64,000 nt of DNA from Beroe forskalii. Taxonomy: Eukaryota > Ctenophora > Nuda > Beroida > Beroidae. Below are positions 12,013 to 64,000 of the stretch, piece after piece. Under the pieces are notes generated by a model. The model was not told the origin of the DNA, did no database searches, and was given only the letters and a program-made list of their open reading frames with translations. Each line of letters begins with the position of its first letter. Position 1 is the first letter of the stretch. The position numbers and the translations under genes are program-made. The DNA is taken from the NCBI GenBank assembly GCA_011033025.1, contig WFMF01000618.1, positions 24,553-88,552 of the forward strand. The letters run 5' to 3'.

Positions 12013-12874
12013 AAATAAGACAATGACAAGGTCTCTTGTAAAGGAGTATTCATTGGAGATGTGTTGTCAAAACTAATCGTTTGCGGAAAGAATTAAGAAA
12101 TGGCTAGCATACATTTTAGTTAACAAATGCAACAAATCCATCGTCAGAACGGTCCGTTTCATGAACCCAATAAACGAAAACTGGATGATTGAAATTTCCA
12201 TGTTACTCCTTTACAAAAACATCTGAGCCGTCTTCAATCTTTGTTGGTCTTTGCAGGTCTTCAGGATGAGACCGCTCGCCAGCAATTTTCATTACTGGAG
12301 CGCAGTAGAAATATGGCTAACTTTTTTCGCGTAATTATAGGTTTCCATGGCAACATAGATGTAATGTCCTTGTCACAACTTGTCTGGATATTGAGAGAAA
12401 AGTAAGAATGAATTTAAGCAATGAGATTAGGAGATAGAGTTTTCATTACGAAGTGAGATATAACTCCTATCGTAATTGCCGATATATCCTTGTGTTTAAT
12501 CAAGACACCTTAACTTTCAGTTTCAAACATTTGATTGCTGTAAATATTTGTCAATTTAATTACTATTTCCAATCGTCTAATCCTTAATAATTCAAGTTGT
12601 TATTTATTGTCACTGATTTGAGTTTTCATAGCTTGCACCAATGTATTTATTGCCACTTGTACCATATTATTTGGCAAAAACATCTAAAAAGACTAGCAAT
12701 TTTACGACAAAATCTAATACAAAAGCACTTTTCAGCACTTACTGCAACATTAACTAAGCCGCGCATAAGCGCGCATATCCTCCAAAACTCTGAAGTTACC
12801 AAGTATTTATTCTGTCACAACTTGCGAATGATTCATATTCTTGTTACATTTCCATTCCAATATTTCAATTTGTA

Positions 12875-13013
12875 CTAACCGAACATGTTTACAGTAACGC
12901 TCTCCTGGGTTAATTTGTAACTAACCGAACATGTTAACAGCAACCCCCTTCTAGGTTAATTCTTAAAATCGTAACTAACCGATCATGTTAACAACCTCAT
13001 ACTTCCTAGGTTA
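12875..13013. repeat. About 50-bp tandem repeat just upstream of the dynein start
   Basis: Three degenerate units each contain CTAACCGAACATGTT and GGTTAAT. The last ends with CTTCCTAG followed by the putative dynein ATG at 13014, so the array abuts the first coding exon. Confidence 0.6.
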
Positions 13014-46571
<33,558 letters not shown>

Positions 46572-46744
46572 GTGTTATAGAACTCTGATGGGAGCTATCA
46601 AGTTGACTCTTGCATTTCAGGTGTTACAGAACCCTGATGGGAGCTATCAAGTTAACTCTTGCATTTCAGGTGTTATAGAACCTGATGGGAGCTATCAAGT
46701 TAACTCTTGCATTTCAGGTGTTATAGAACTCTGATGGGAGCTAA

Positions 46745-47065
46745 TTATTTATCAATTATTTATCAATTATTTATCAATTATTTATCAATTATTTATCAAT
46801 TATTTATCAATTATTTATCAATTATTTATCAATTATTTATCAATTATTTATCAATTATTTATCAATTATTTATCAATTATTCATCAATTATTTATCAATT
46901 ATTAATCAATTATTAATCAATTATTTATCAATTATTAATCAATTATTTATCAATTATTCATCAATTATTTATCAATTATTTATCAATTATTTATCAATTA
47001 TTTATCAATTATTAATCAATTATTAATCAATTATTTATCAATTATTTATCAATTATTTATTAATT
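46745..47065. repeat. 11-bp AT minisatellite at the palindrome axis
   Basis: About 29 units of ATTTATCAATT, the complement of the left-arm array. The 46744/46745 junction is where left-arm exon copies meet right-arm intron in opposite orientation. Confidence 0.93.
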
Positions 47066-47079
47066 TTACTAAAGTTTAC

Positions 47080-55687
<8,608 letters not shown>

Positions 55688-57254
55688 CTGAGGTGAAGAG
55701 GCGATTATGCAATTGCAAGAGGGTGAAAAGGCGATTATACGCGAGGGTGAAAAGGCGATCATGCGAGAGGGTAAAAGGCGATTATGCGGGAGGGTGAAAA
55801 GGCGATTATGCGAGAGGACGAAAAGGCGATTATTATATATGCGATAGGGTGAAGAGTCGATTATGCGGGGAAGGGGGCATTCATAACTTCATCGAGGAAG
55901 AGTATCTACAGTAATTACCTTATTGTAACAAATTTAGTAAGCAACTAATTAATCGTCAGGAAAATAAGAAAGCATCAAATTAAGAAACTTTTTAAAGGTT
56001 GAACATTAATTAAGAAGCTCTTAAGAAATTAAGATACAGTTTATTAAGAAACTTTTTTGCCCGGTTTCTTAATTAACTGCTTTCTTAATTTCATGTAATA
56101 AGGTATCATATTGTAGCAAAAACTTGCTGTAATTCTTGAACATTTCAAAAAAGCCCCATGGACAGACATTTTTCAAGCGGTATTTGATACTCTGAAATAA
56201 CTATCATGTATTAGCGTGACAGCGTGTGTGTGCCATCTTGAACCTTCATCTAAGTTGACAGCGCATCAATAGGAAATACGCTCAATGGCTCTCAAAATTT
56301 AATTCAATAGAACATTTAATCTAGCTTTATGTCATTTATTAGTTGGAGCAACAAGCATTCATTAACTCCTAATCACAGTATTCAGTTGGAGCACAGAGAA
56401 TTGGAGGTTTGGCTAGGAAGTCTTCATAATTGTAAAGCAGGGTAGAAAATTGATGACGTTGAATAACCTATGCTGTGCTTGCTTACAGGTAGTTTACTGT
56501 GATAATATAGGCGTCACCTGGACCCTGCGTATTGGTAGACAAAGTAAAAATAGTGAATTACCTCAATAGCTCTCAGGAAATATAGATTATTTTCTCTAGC
56601 ATTATATTTTTATAATTATATCAATTATATATTAGATAGGGAATATTCAGATAAGAATAATATTCAATTATCCATTAGATTGGGAAACGGATTCTAGGAG
56701 GCATCATTTCGATAATCATGATTTTCCTTTGAGGTGATTAGACATCAGGAAGTTTTTGTTGCTATAAATCAGCGTAAAAAGTACGTTTAAAAGAGGGCCT
56801 TAATACAATTTGCTAGTTTAGTCCCACTGAATAGAAATAGAAAGCCTGCATGTTGCCCATCAATAGTTCAATGAAGGATACAGTTTCCCTTTCAAAGTTT
56901 TAACCACTTTTGTGGCCTCAAATTAGTGAATTTCATTATAAGGGCCAAATCGCACGGGGACAAAAATCGTGAAAAAATGTGCCCAGGTCAGTTGTCACGT
57001 CCAAATTTCATGAGATCGCACGGCGGAATATTTCACACCGGTATAAAAATGATCAAAACGTACGGCGACAGCTTTTCAATGCGTTTCACAGAGACAAAAT
57101 TACACCAAATCGCACGACGTAATTTGTCACCAAAATTGCTATATTTCGCGAAAACGCACGGCGTAACAAAATATCCGTGTAATTTGTCACGTCATAGATC
57201 TCGGAATCACGGAAATATTATTTTTCGCCAAAACGCACGGCGGATAAAATGTCA

Positions 57255-57332
57255 TGTTTGATAGCTCAATGGCAGAGCATCCGAAATGTCTTCAGCTTCA
57301 GGAGGTTGTGGGTTCAAATCCCGCTCAGGTCC
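57255..57332 (+). repeat. tRNA-like segment (SINE head or pseudo-tRNA)
   Basis: TAGCTCAATGGCAGAGCA (A box and D arm) and GGTTCAAATCC (B box, in a good T arm) are present at tRNA-like spacing. The acceptor stem pairs only partly and the anticodon stem is irregular, so it is probably a tRNA-derived SINE head or pseudogene inside the Harbinger element. Confidence 0.6.
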
Positions 57333-58580
57333 AATATTAAACAGCTCATCTGAGTTTATGACTACAGGCCGCTGTATTACTGAAATAGGTGAAGCACCCT
57401 GAATAAACCCTTCAAATCAGTGTGCACCCCAACTCCAAGCACCCGGAACGCACCCAGTGTACAGTCAGCAGTCTGGTAGGAGTCAGTGACCAGTCAGCAG
57501 CCTGGCATGAGCATCAAAATGTATCTATCGATGACCAGTCAGCAGTATGGTACGAGACAGTGCCCAGTGAGCATTTTCAGTCAAGCTGTCGATTCAAAAC
57601 TGCATACATCATGCCAGTGAACAGCCAAGCTCGAACAAATTTCTAATACCATCGCAAAATGGAAACACTAAGTCAGTGCTGGCTTGCAAAACAACGCAGG
57701 GTCATGGTAGTTCCCGTCCCATCTTAAAATGTCCGATCTTAAAATGTGACTTCGAATCATACATCATCATCATGACTATGCACAGCAATACAATCATTCG
57801 ATACGCAGAATTAAAAAGCAAAATGTACTGCACTACTGCAACTGCAAAACAGTATAAATCGTGTAGCACAAAGGGCTCGAAGGGGCTGGCAAAGCCTATG
57901 TAGAGGACGAAAATTTTTAAGGAATCGAATCAAAGCATGGATCAATCTCAAAGGTCTTGCAATCGAAAGATTATTGGCTAAAAATGTGTTGAGATGAAAC
58001 ACTAGCAATTTTTGAAATACAAACGATAATTGGAAAACAAACAAAGGAGAAAATGAATTAATCTTGGTAGCATGTCACTTTGTGAAACGCCTAGCTCAGT
58101 TACAACAGAACTTGCAAAGAGATACAAAATGATGAAAGGAAATGGCTTAAAATGAGCGAATTTACAGCATTTGGTGAAACTCTGTTTTTGCAGCACAGTA
58201 ATAATAAACAAATGAGAATGACGTAATTACTATGGTTGAATATGGTATGTCAATGACTTTAAGTGCCTATTTTACATTTCTCACGGGACAGTAATTGCAC
58301 AATGTACCAAACTGCAAACCGGTAATTAGGCGACATTTATCGTCCGCTCCTCCGTGTGTAAGAAAAAGTAATACACCATTGTTACTAATGATAATGACGT
58401 ATTGCTCTCACTCACTCTCAGTTATTGCTATTTCCGAAGAATGTGTTACCATGGCAACATGGCAATGCAACTGATCAAAACAAATCAAATGCAAATTCCA
58501 CACTTCATTTCATGATATTGTATTTCATTCTCTCGTTTTTGGTTTTGTATCTTTTTACATATCTTTCTGGCATAATATTA
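57333..58580. other. Interior of the Harbinger-type element, left of the foldback insert
   Basis: Short words such as GTGACCAGTCAGCAG repeat at 57486-57545. No transposase-like frame was recognised. Confidence 0.4.
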
Positions 58581-61500
58581 CGTAGATACTAAAAGCAGGA
58601 ACTAGCGAAACCACCCCGAAACAAGCCGAAACAAGCGGAACGACCCGAAACCACCCCGAACCAACCCAAAAACCTTCCGAAACAAGCCGAAACAAGGCGA
58701 AACGAGCCGAAACAACCCGAAACAACGAAACAAGCGAAACAAGCGAAACAACCCGAAACAAAGCGGAATCAACCCGAAACAACCCGAAACAAGCAGTTTT
58801 GTATTTTCCACTTGTTTCGGCTTGTTTCGGCTTGTTTCAGCTTGTTTTCAGGTTGATCGCTGTTTCAGGTTGGTTCGCCTTGTTTCGCTTGATACGACAG
58901 AAAAACACGAAACAACCCGAATCAAGCCCGAATCAAGCCAATTTTTTTACTAAACCTGGAACAACCCGAAACAAGCCGAATCACCCCGAAACAAGCCGAA
59001 TCACCCCGAAACAAGCCGAAACAACCCAAAACATCGACTCAACCCCGAAAAAGCGAAACAACCCGAAACAAGCGAATCAACTCGAAACAAGCAGTTTTGC
59101 ATTTTCCACTTGTTTCGGCTTGTTTCGGCTTGTTTCGGGTTGATTCGCTTGTTTCGGCTTGTTTCGGCTTGATTCGCTTGTTTCGGGTTGATTCGCTTGT
59201 TTCAGCTTGTTTCGCTTGTTTCGGCTTGTTTCGAGTAAATCAACCGAATCAAACGATTCAACCCGAATAAATATCGAAACGAGCCGAATCAATCTGAAGC
59301 CTGCCATGATCAATCCGGAATAAGTGTCAGAGTCAAGGTGAATCAACCCGTATAATTATGGGACATAACTAATAGGATATTTATTGATATTCAGTTTGTC
59401 AAGAAATATGTTCTTCTAGTCATCTAGCTATCTAGACACTCTTAGAGATGTGTATACACAAATCTTATGAACTTATAATTGTATCTCCTTTTCATGATAG
59501 GCGACTTTAATACTCCAATCCCAACTCAGTCGGCTCATTTACCTGTCAACTGTGAAACACTGCGTACACAGCACATATTTGTATATTATGCATATCCTGA
59601 TCTCACAGATCTCTATTTTTCTATTTTCCCTTTCCAACTAACTATTTAGAGTTGACTGCGGATCCTTATTAGCACTTCCGTACTGTAGTATGTAGATAAA
59701 ATACTCTGGCTACGTTATCTCTTTTCACCATTCATCACCACCCTATTCTTGATAACTGATCAACTGTGTCTGACTGATAATTACATAATAACGTAATCAC
59801 TCGAGAGGTCGAATGTTTTCAGGTTCCTATCACTCGTTAACTCATTAAGGCACGGTACTTAACAGTCTTGTTTTGCTAACAGTCATCAAATTATGACAAT
59901 TATGATCTTTCTCAAGCTGACAACAAAATGATACTAATGATATCCTTATTCGTGGTAAAAATGATCATTTTAAATGCAACGTCATTAATCATTATAATTA
60001 ATCATGTTATTCCCTTAATTTGCAACAAAATGAAATGCAACTCACAATTCGTAATGGAGAAAATTATTTGCGGGTCAGTTATCATTCATGTTTGACTATA
60101 TAACTCATGAATTGGTGTTTAAAGTTATGAAATTTACTAAAACTTATGTTCGTATTATCAGTATCATCGTCATCCGTGTTTTTAGTCTCAGAATGACACG
60201 ACTCCAATTCGGACAACAACACTCGAATCAATTCGGAAATTGTCCCACTCGATATCAATTCATTCAAGTTTACCGGGCGAATTTATTGGGCTACGTGGCA
60301 TAGAGATGCCAATTTAGAGATGCTTCTCGAGTTCTTGCATTTTCACATGAAGACATAGAGGTGAATAAGATGAACGTACGGTCGAATTACATGAAAGCGA
60401 TGGAGATAAGTGCACGGGCCGTATGAGCAATGAACTTACTGTACTGCAACGAAATGAAGGATTCTCACGCAACCACGACACATTTGCGACATTTCCATAC
60501 TGCCGCTGAACCTGCCCGGGCATTATGCGTCGCGCGCGCGAACAATAGGCGCAAGAATTTATACTGTCACTGACATTGTCAGGGGCATATTGTTCGTGTG
60601 CGACTTATTATTTGTGTGCGATGCTACCCTCGGCAAAATCTTCTATCATTTCAAACAAATGTCGGATGTTTCGTTGTGAATTACATTATGATTGTTTTAA
60701 TGGATCAGAAATCATTTCAAACAAATGTCAGATGTTTCGTTGTGAATTACATTATGATTGTTTTAATGGATCAGAATTTGCCCATTCGGGCCCAAGTAAA
60801 GTGATGCAATCATAACGTTGTTTTAAGAACGTTATGGGTCAAAAAAGTGTTACCATGCATGGTTTCAAAGTTCAAAGCACCTTTGCTCCTTTACTCTTTT
60901 ATGGAGCTTGTGTGACTGCCTTAGCTCTAACGTTTATGGGTCTTCATTGGGTCGAAAGTAACAGCTTAAGTAGTTTGCCGTAGGCTGTAGCCCCAGTTTG
61001 GAGGATTTTCTCTACAAGAATAAACAAATTCTTATGTTTTTACTACCTATTTCCCTATTTCTCTTGTAGATTAAAACCACCATATATGCAATTACCCGGC
61101 CACTGAGGATCTTTCTTTTTTTTGCACTTTTAAATTTCTTTACAATCTGATGCCTCTGCCCTATGATTTATGAAGATACATATCAGTAACGAGCTTGAAC
61201 TTGGCCGTCGGGCTCGTTCTTCGTAGCTCAAGCTGCCAAACGTCATTAATACATGTCATGTTCCTGATTTATTTATTTTAAGTCGAACTCAGTGTTCAAT
61301 CCATGTTAATAGTGATATAATAGTGCTGTTATTTCTCCAAACCCCGCTCTTGCATTGGATAGTCATTTTGCCACAAGAACTTTCTGTTCGTTTTAAAATT
61401 CTTTGAAGATTTATACTCAAACTTTCAACATTTCCTTTCTAGAAGAGCAAATTTCTCAAAAAAGCTCCCGAGAATGAATAGGTATTGGATTTAAATGGAT

Positions 61501-62597
61501 ATATCGCAGTGAAGTAATTGCCCAGAATAGAAAATCTGCCCCAAAATTCGCTCTCCAGGTATTATAAATTGATACACGTATGGATTGGGGATGCTATATT
61601 TGAGCGGGGCCGTGGAGTGGGACACTAGACATATCCATGAGGAATTTAAATTCTTACTTGCACACAAAAAGTGAAATAGCCCCATGTCAGTGTCAACTCT
61701 GCAACATGCTGGAGGATGGAAGTCAAGCTACTAATACAGTACTACAGTTATACAAACTTTTACCATGGGCTTTCCTTGAATTCACAGTTTATCGTGTTGA
61801 TTCGGGTTGTTTGGGGTTGATTTGCTTTTTTCTGTGTTGATTCCGCTTGTTTCGGGTTGATTTGCCTTGTTTCGGGTTTTTGTGGGTTGATTCAACGTGT
61901 TTCGCCGAAACAAGGCGGAATTTCGGGTTGATTCGCTTGTTTCGGGTTGATTCGCTTGTTTCGTCTTGTTTCGGCTTGTTTCGCCTTGTTTCGGCGAAAC
62001 AAGTTGAATCAACCCACAACAACCCGAAACAAGGCAAATCAACCCGAAACAAGCGAATCAACTCAAATGTTTAAAATCAACCCGAAATAAAGCGAATCAA
62101 CCTGAAACAAGCGAATCAACCCGAAACAACCCGAATCAAGCCGAATCGACATGAACTACAATCAGTTTTGCATTTTCCGTTTGTTTCGGGTTGATTCGCC
62201 TTGTTTCGGGTTGGTTCGCTTGTTTCGCCTTGTTTCGCCTTTGTTTCGCTTGATATGGCAGCAAAACACGAAACAACCCGAAACAACCCCCGAATCAAGC
62301 CAAAATTTTACTAAAACTGGAACAACCCGAAACAACCCGAAACAAGCTGAAACAAGCCGAAACAAGCCGAAACAAGTGGAAAATGCAAAACTGCTTGTTT
62401 CGGGTTGTTTCAGGTTGATTCGCTTTTCCGGTTACTCCTCATTTTCGCTTGTTTCCGGGTTGTTTCGGCTCGTTTCGCCTTGTTTCATTGGCTTGTTTCG
62501 GAAGGTTTTTGGGTTGGTTCGGGGTGGTTTCGGGTCGTTCCGCTTGTTTCGGCTTGTTTCGGGGTTGTTTCGCTAGTTCCTGCTTTTAGTATCTACG
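58581..62597. mobile_element. 4.0-kb foldback/MULE-like element with 10-bp duplication
   Basis: Long inverted repeats of about 700-800 bp (58581-59270 and 61795-62597) begin CGTAGATACTAAAAGCAGGA and are built from CGAAACAAGC/CGAATCAACC words. CATAATATTA is repeated on both flanks (58571-58580, 62598-62607). Tandem-repeat-filled long ends resemble foldback elements, and a 10-bp duplication fits Mutator-like transposons. The 2.5-kb middle has no recognised transposase. Confidence 0.85.
59270..61794. other. Middle of the foldback element
   Basis: AT-rich, without recognised coding sequence. It contains a 66-bp tandem pair at about 60648-60778 (ATCATTTCAAACAAATGTC...). Confidence 0.5.
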
Positions 62598-63559
62598 CAT
62601 AATATTATGATTTTAACGTTCTCGAAATGATTGCTTTTACAGAGTTGGGGCTGCTGCTATCACTGCTTTCACTGCAGTTCACTGTTTTCTCTGTTATTTG
62701 ATTCGACTTTTGTCTATTCTTGGCCACAAATTTTTTCAGGATGTTTATACCTGGTTACAGTCAAGTTCCTACATCAATCAGTCGGAATTAACACAACCTT
62801 CAATGCTACAATGGAATGCCATAATTGTATAGGATAGAAAATACAGGAGAAGAAACAAAATACAGATTGGCAACACTACAGAAATGAGAAGGCACAGCAA
62901 GATATGAACGATACACATTTAAAAAGATTGGTGCTATTTGTGTTTCCCACTAATTACTATGTTTCCCGCACTCTTGGAATGCAGCGCGCTGATTGGTCAA
63001 TGACTGCGTGTGTTGTAACGCTACATCTCACCGCTACCGTGCGTTTTTTGGTTTTTGTACCGTCGTGAAACTTTCCACCACTATCACGTGACCATGCGCG
63101 TGATCTTTTCGTCACTGCACGGGATCAGTGGTGACAAATCTCACCGATATTGAAAACGGACGGAGTTTTGATTTCACCACAAATATTTCACCGATTGTGG
63201 TGAAAACTGTCACCTCTTCTGAGGCCGGTGATACTTTTCACCACTTTTCTCACCACGTTTTCAGATCTCACGAAAAGTGGCCTTAAAAACATGAAATCGC
63301 ACGATAGGTAAAATCCGAATTTTGGTGAGATATGAAAGTTTCCACGATTTTTGTCCCCGTGCGATTTGGCCCTAAAACCAGTTTTGCTATATCCAGAAGG
63401 CATTGAGCTGTCAATCTTACATAAATTTGATGCTTCCAAAGCCTTCTGGTGAGAACCAGGGTCCAGGGGCCAAAAGGTGTAGAAAATTTATGCGGGGAGG
63501 GGAGGGGGGCTCCAATTAACCACAAACAAAGAAGGGCAAATATTGATGAAAGTACTGTC

Positions 63560-63725
63560 CTCCGTGATCTCAATCAACCCGAACCAGGCGAATCAACCAG
63601 AACCAGGCGAATCAACCCGAACCAGGCCAATCAACCCGAACCAGGCGAATCAACCCGAACCAGGCGAATCAACCCGAACCAAGCGAATCAACCCGAACCA
63701 AGCGAATCAACCCGAATCAACCTAG
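63560..63725. repeat. 19-bp repeat (GAATCAACCCGAACCAGGC)n
   Basis: About eight units, mirror of 37685-37825 on the left arm. Confidence 0.9.
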
Positions 63726-64000
63726 GTTATGGTTAGGGTTTGGGTTGATTGGTTTGTTTCGGGTTGATTCACTAATTTCGGGTTGTCATGCTTGTTTAGG
63801 CTTGTTTCAGACCGTTTCGGCTCGATTCGTGGAGGTTTTTGTCCCTTATCAATATCATGGCGAACGAAGACCTCTATATGGGGGGGGGGGGGGGGGGAAC
63901 CAAAATTTGGGTTGGTTCGGGGCGGTTTCGGTTTGTTCCGCTTTTTTAGGCTCGATTCGACCAGTTCCTGTTTGTAGTAACAACAGCCCTCTTAAACGTT

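Larger units (their letters stand above)
56942..63372. mobile_element. 6.4-kb Harbinger-type element with TAA duplication
   Basis: Perfect 30-bp terminal inverted repeats start GGGCCAAATCGCACGGGGAC. TAA is duplicated at 56939-56941 and 63373-63375. The left arm at about 38127-38135 has the empty site with one TAA. Subterminal CGCACGGCG motifs repeat inside the left end. No transposase was recognised. About 4.0 kb of its length is a nested foldback element, so the original was about 2.4 kb and non-autonomous. Confidence 0.92.

Noticed and set aside
57255-57332. Functional tRNA gene
   Set aside because: A and B boxes are present but acceptor and anticodon stems do not pair properly; better as a SINE head or pseudo-tRNA.
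61782-62061. Frames rich in RNKPKQ or GLFRVVS in the foldback ends
   Set aside because: They are translations of CGAAACAAGC-type repeats on either strand.

Overview
This is a piece of a metazoan nuclear genome. It has spliced genes with canonical GT/AG junctions, introns of about 200 bp to 9 kb, TTAGGG-type repeats, degenerate LINE, LTR and DNA-transposon copies, and long minisatellites. An axonemal dynein heavy chain, a SHOC1/ZIP2-like meiotic protein and a secreted protein with a WSC-like module between two 'WRDDGRCG...CC' cysteine modules suggest a ciliated marine invertebrate. Cnidaria is my best guess, with low certainty.

Layout. 1-818 is an inverted copy of 15505-15925. 2.9-4.7 kb holds a dead LINE. 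6.3-9.5 kb holds a SHOC1-like gene with one frameshift. 10.1-10.9 kb encodes a PH-domain protein end (+) that converges on a single-pass membrane protein (-) at 11.5-12.0 kb. From 13.0 kb to 46.6 kb a dynein heavy chain runs on the + strand. I could place 29 exons; from the fourth exon (15920) to the last (46571) every junction keeps the reading frame. The exons cover the N-terminal stem and the linker and stop at the first codons of AAA1, before any Walker A motif. Its introns hold minus-strand genes: a small secreted protein (14.8-15.5 kb), a complete four-exon secreted WSC-like protein (17.7-20.7 kb), a truncated LTR retrotransposon with gag (20.7-22.1 kb) and a secreted-type domain exon (23.7-24.4 kb).

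From 37.4 kb to the window end the DNA is a large imperfect palindrome with its axis near 46.7 kb. The left arm carries dynein linker exons on +; the right arm carries the same exons on - (47.1-55.7 kb). The two copies differ mostly at synonymous sites, so this is not a simple fold-back read. Each arm has its own transposon insertions with an intact empty site in the other: a 1.23-kb hAT element on the left; on the right a 6.4-kb TAA-flanked element containing a 4.0-kb foldback element, plus a smaller nested pair. Neither copy continues into the motor.

The strongest unexplained pattern is that many minisatellites here start exactly at exon-intron borders and carry the splice site plus a piece of exon in each unit (about 18.6-20.5, 25.6-26.5, 26.9, 30.5, 39.7/55.0, 42.6/51.4 and 46.5 kb). 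They differ in copy number between the two arms.
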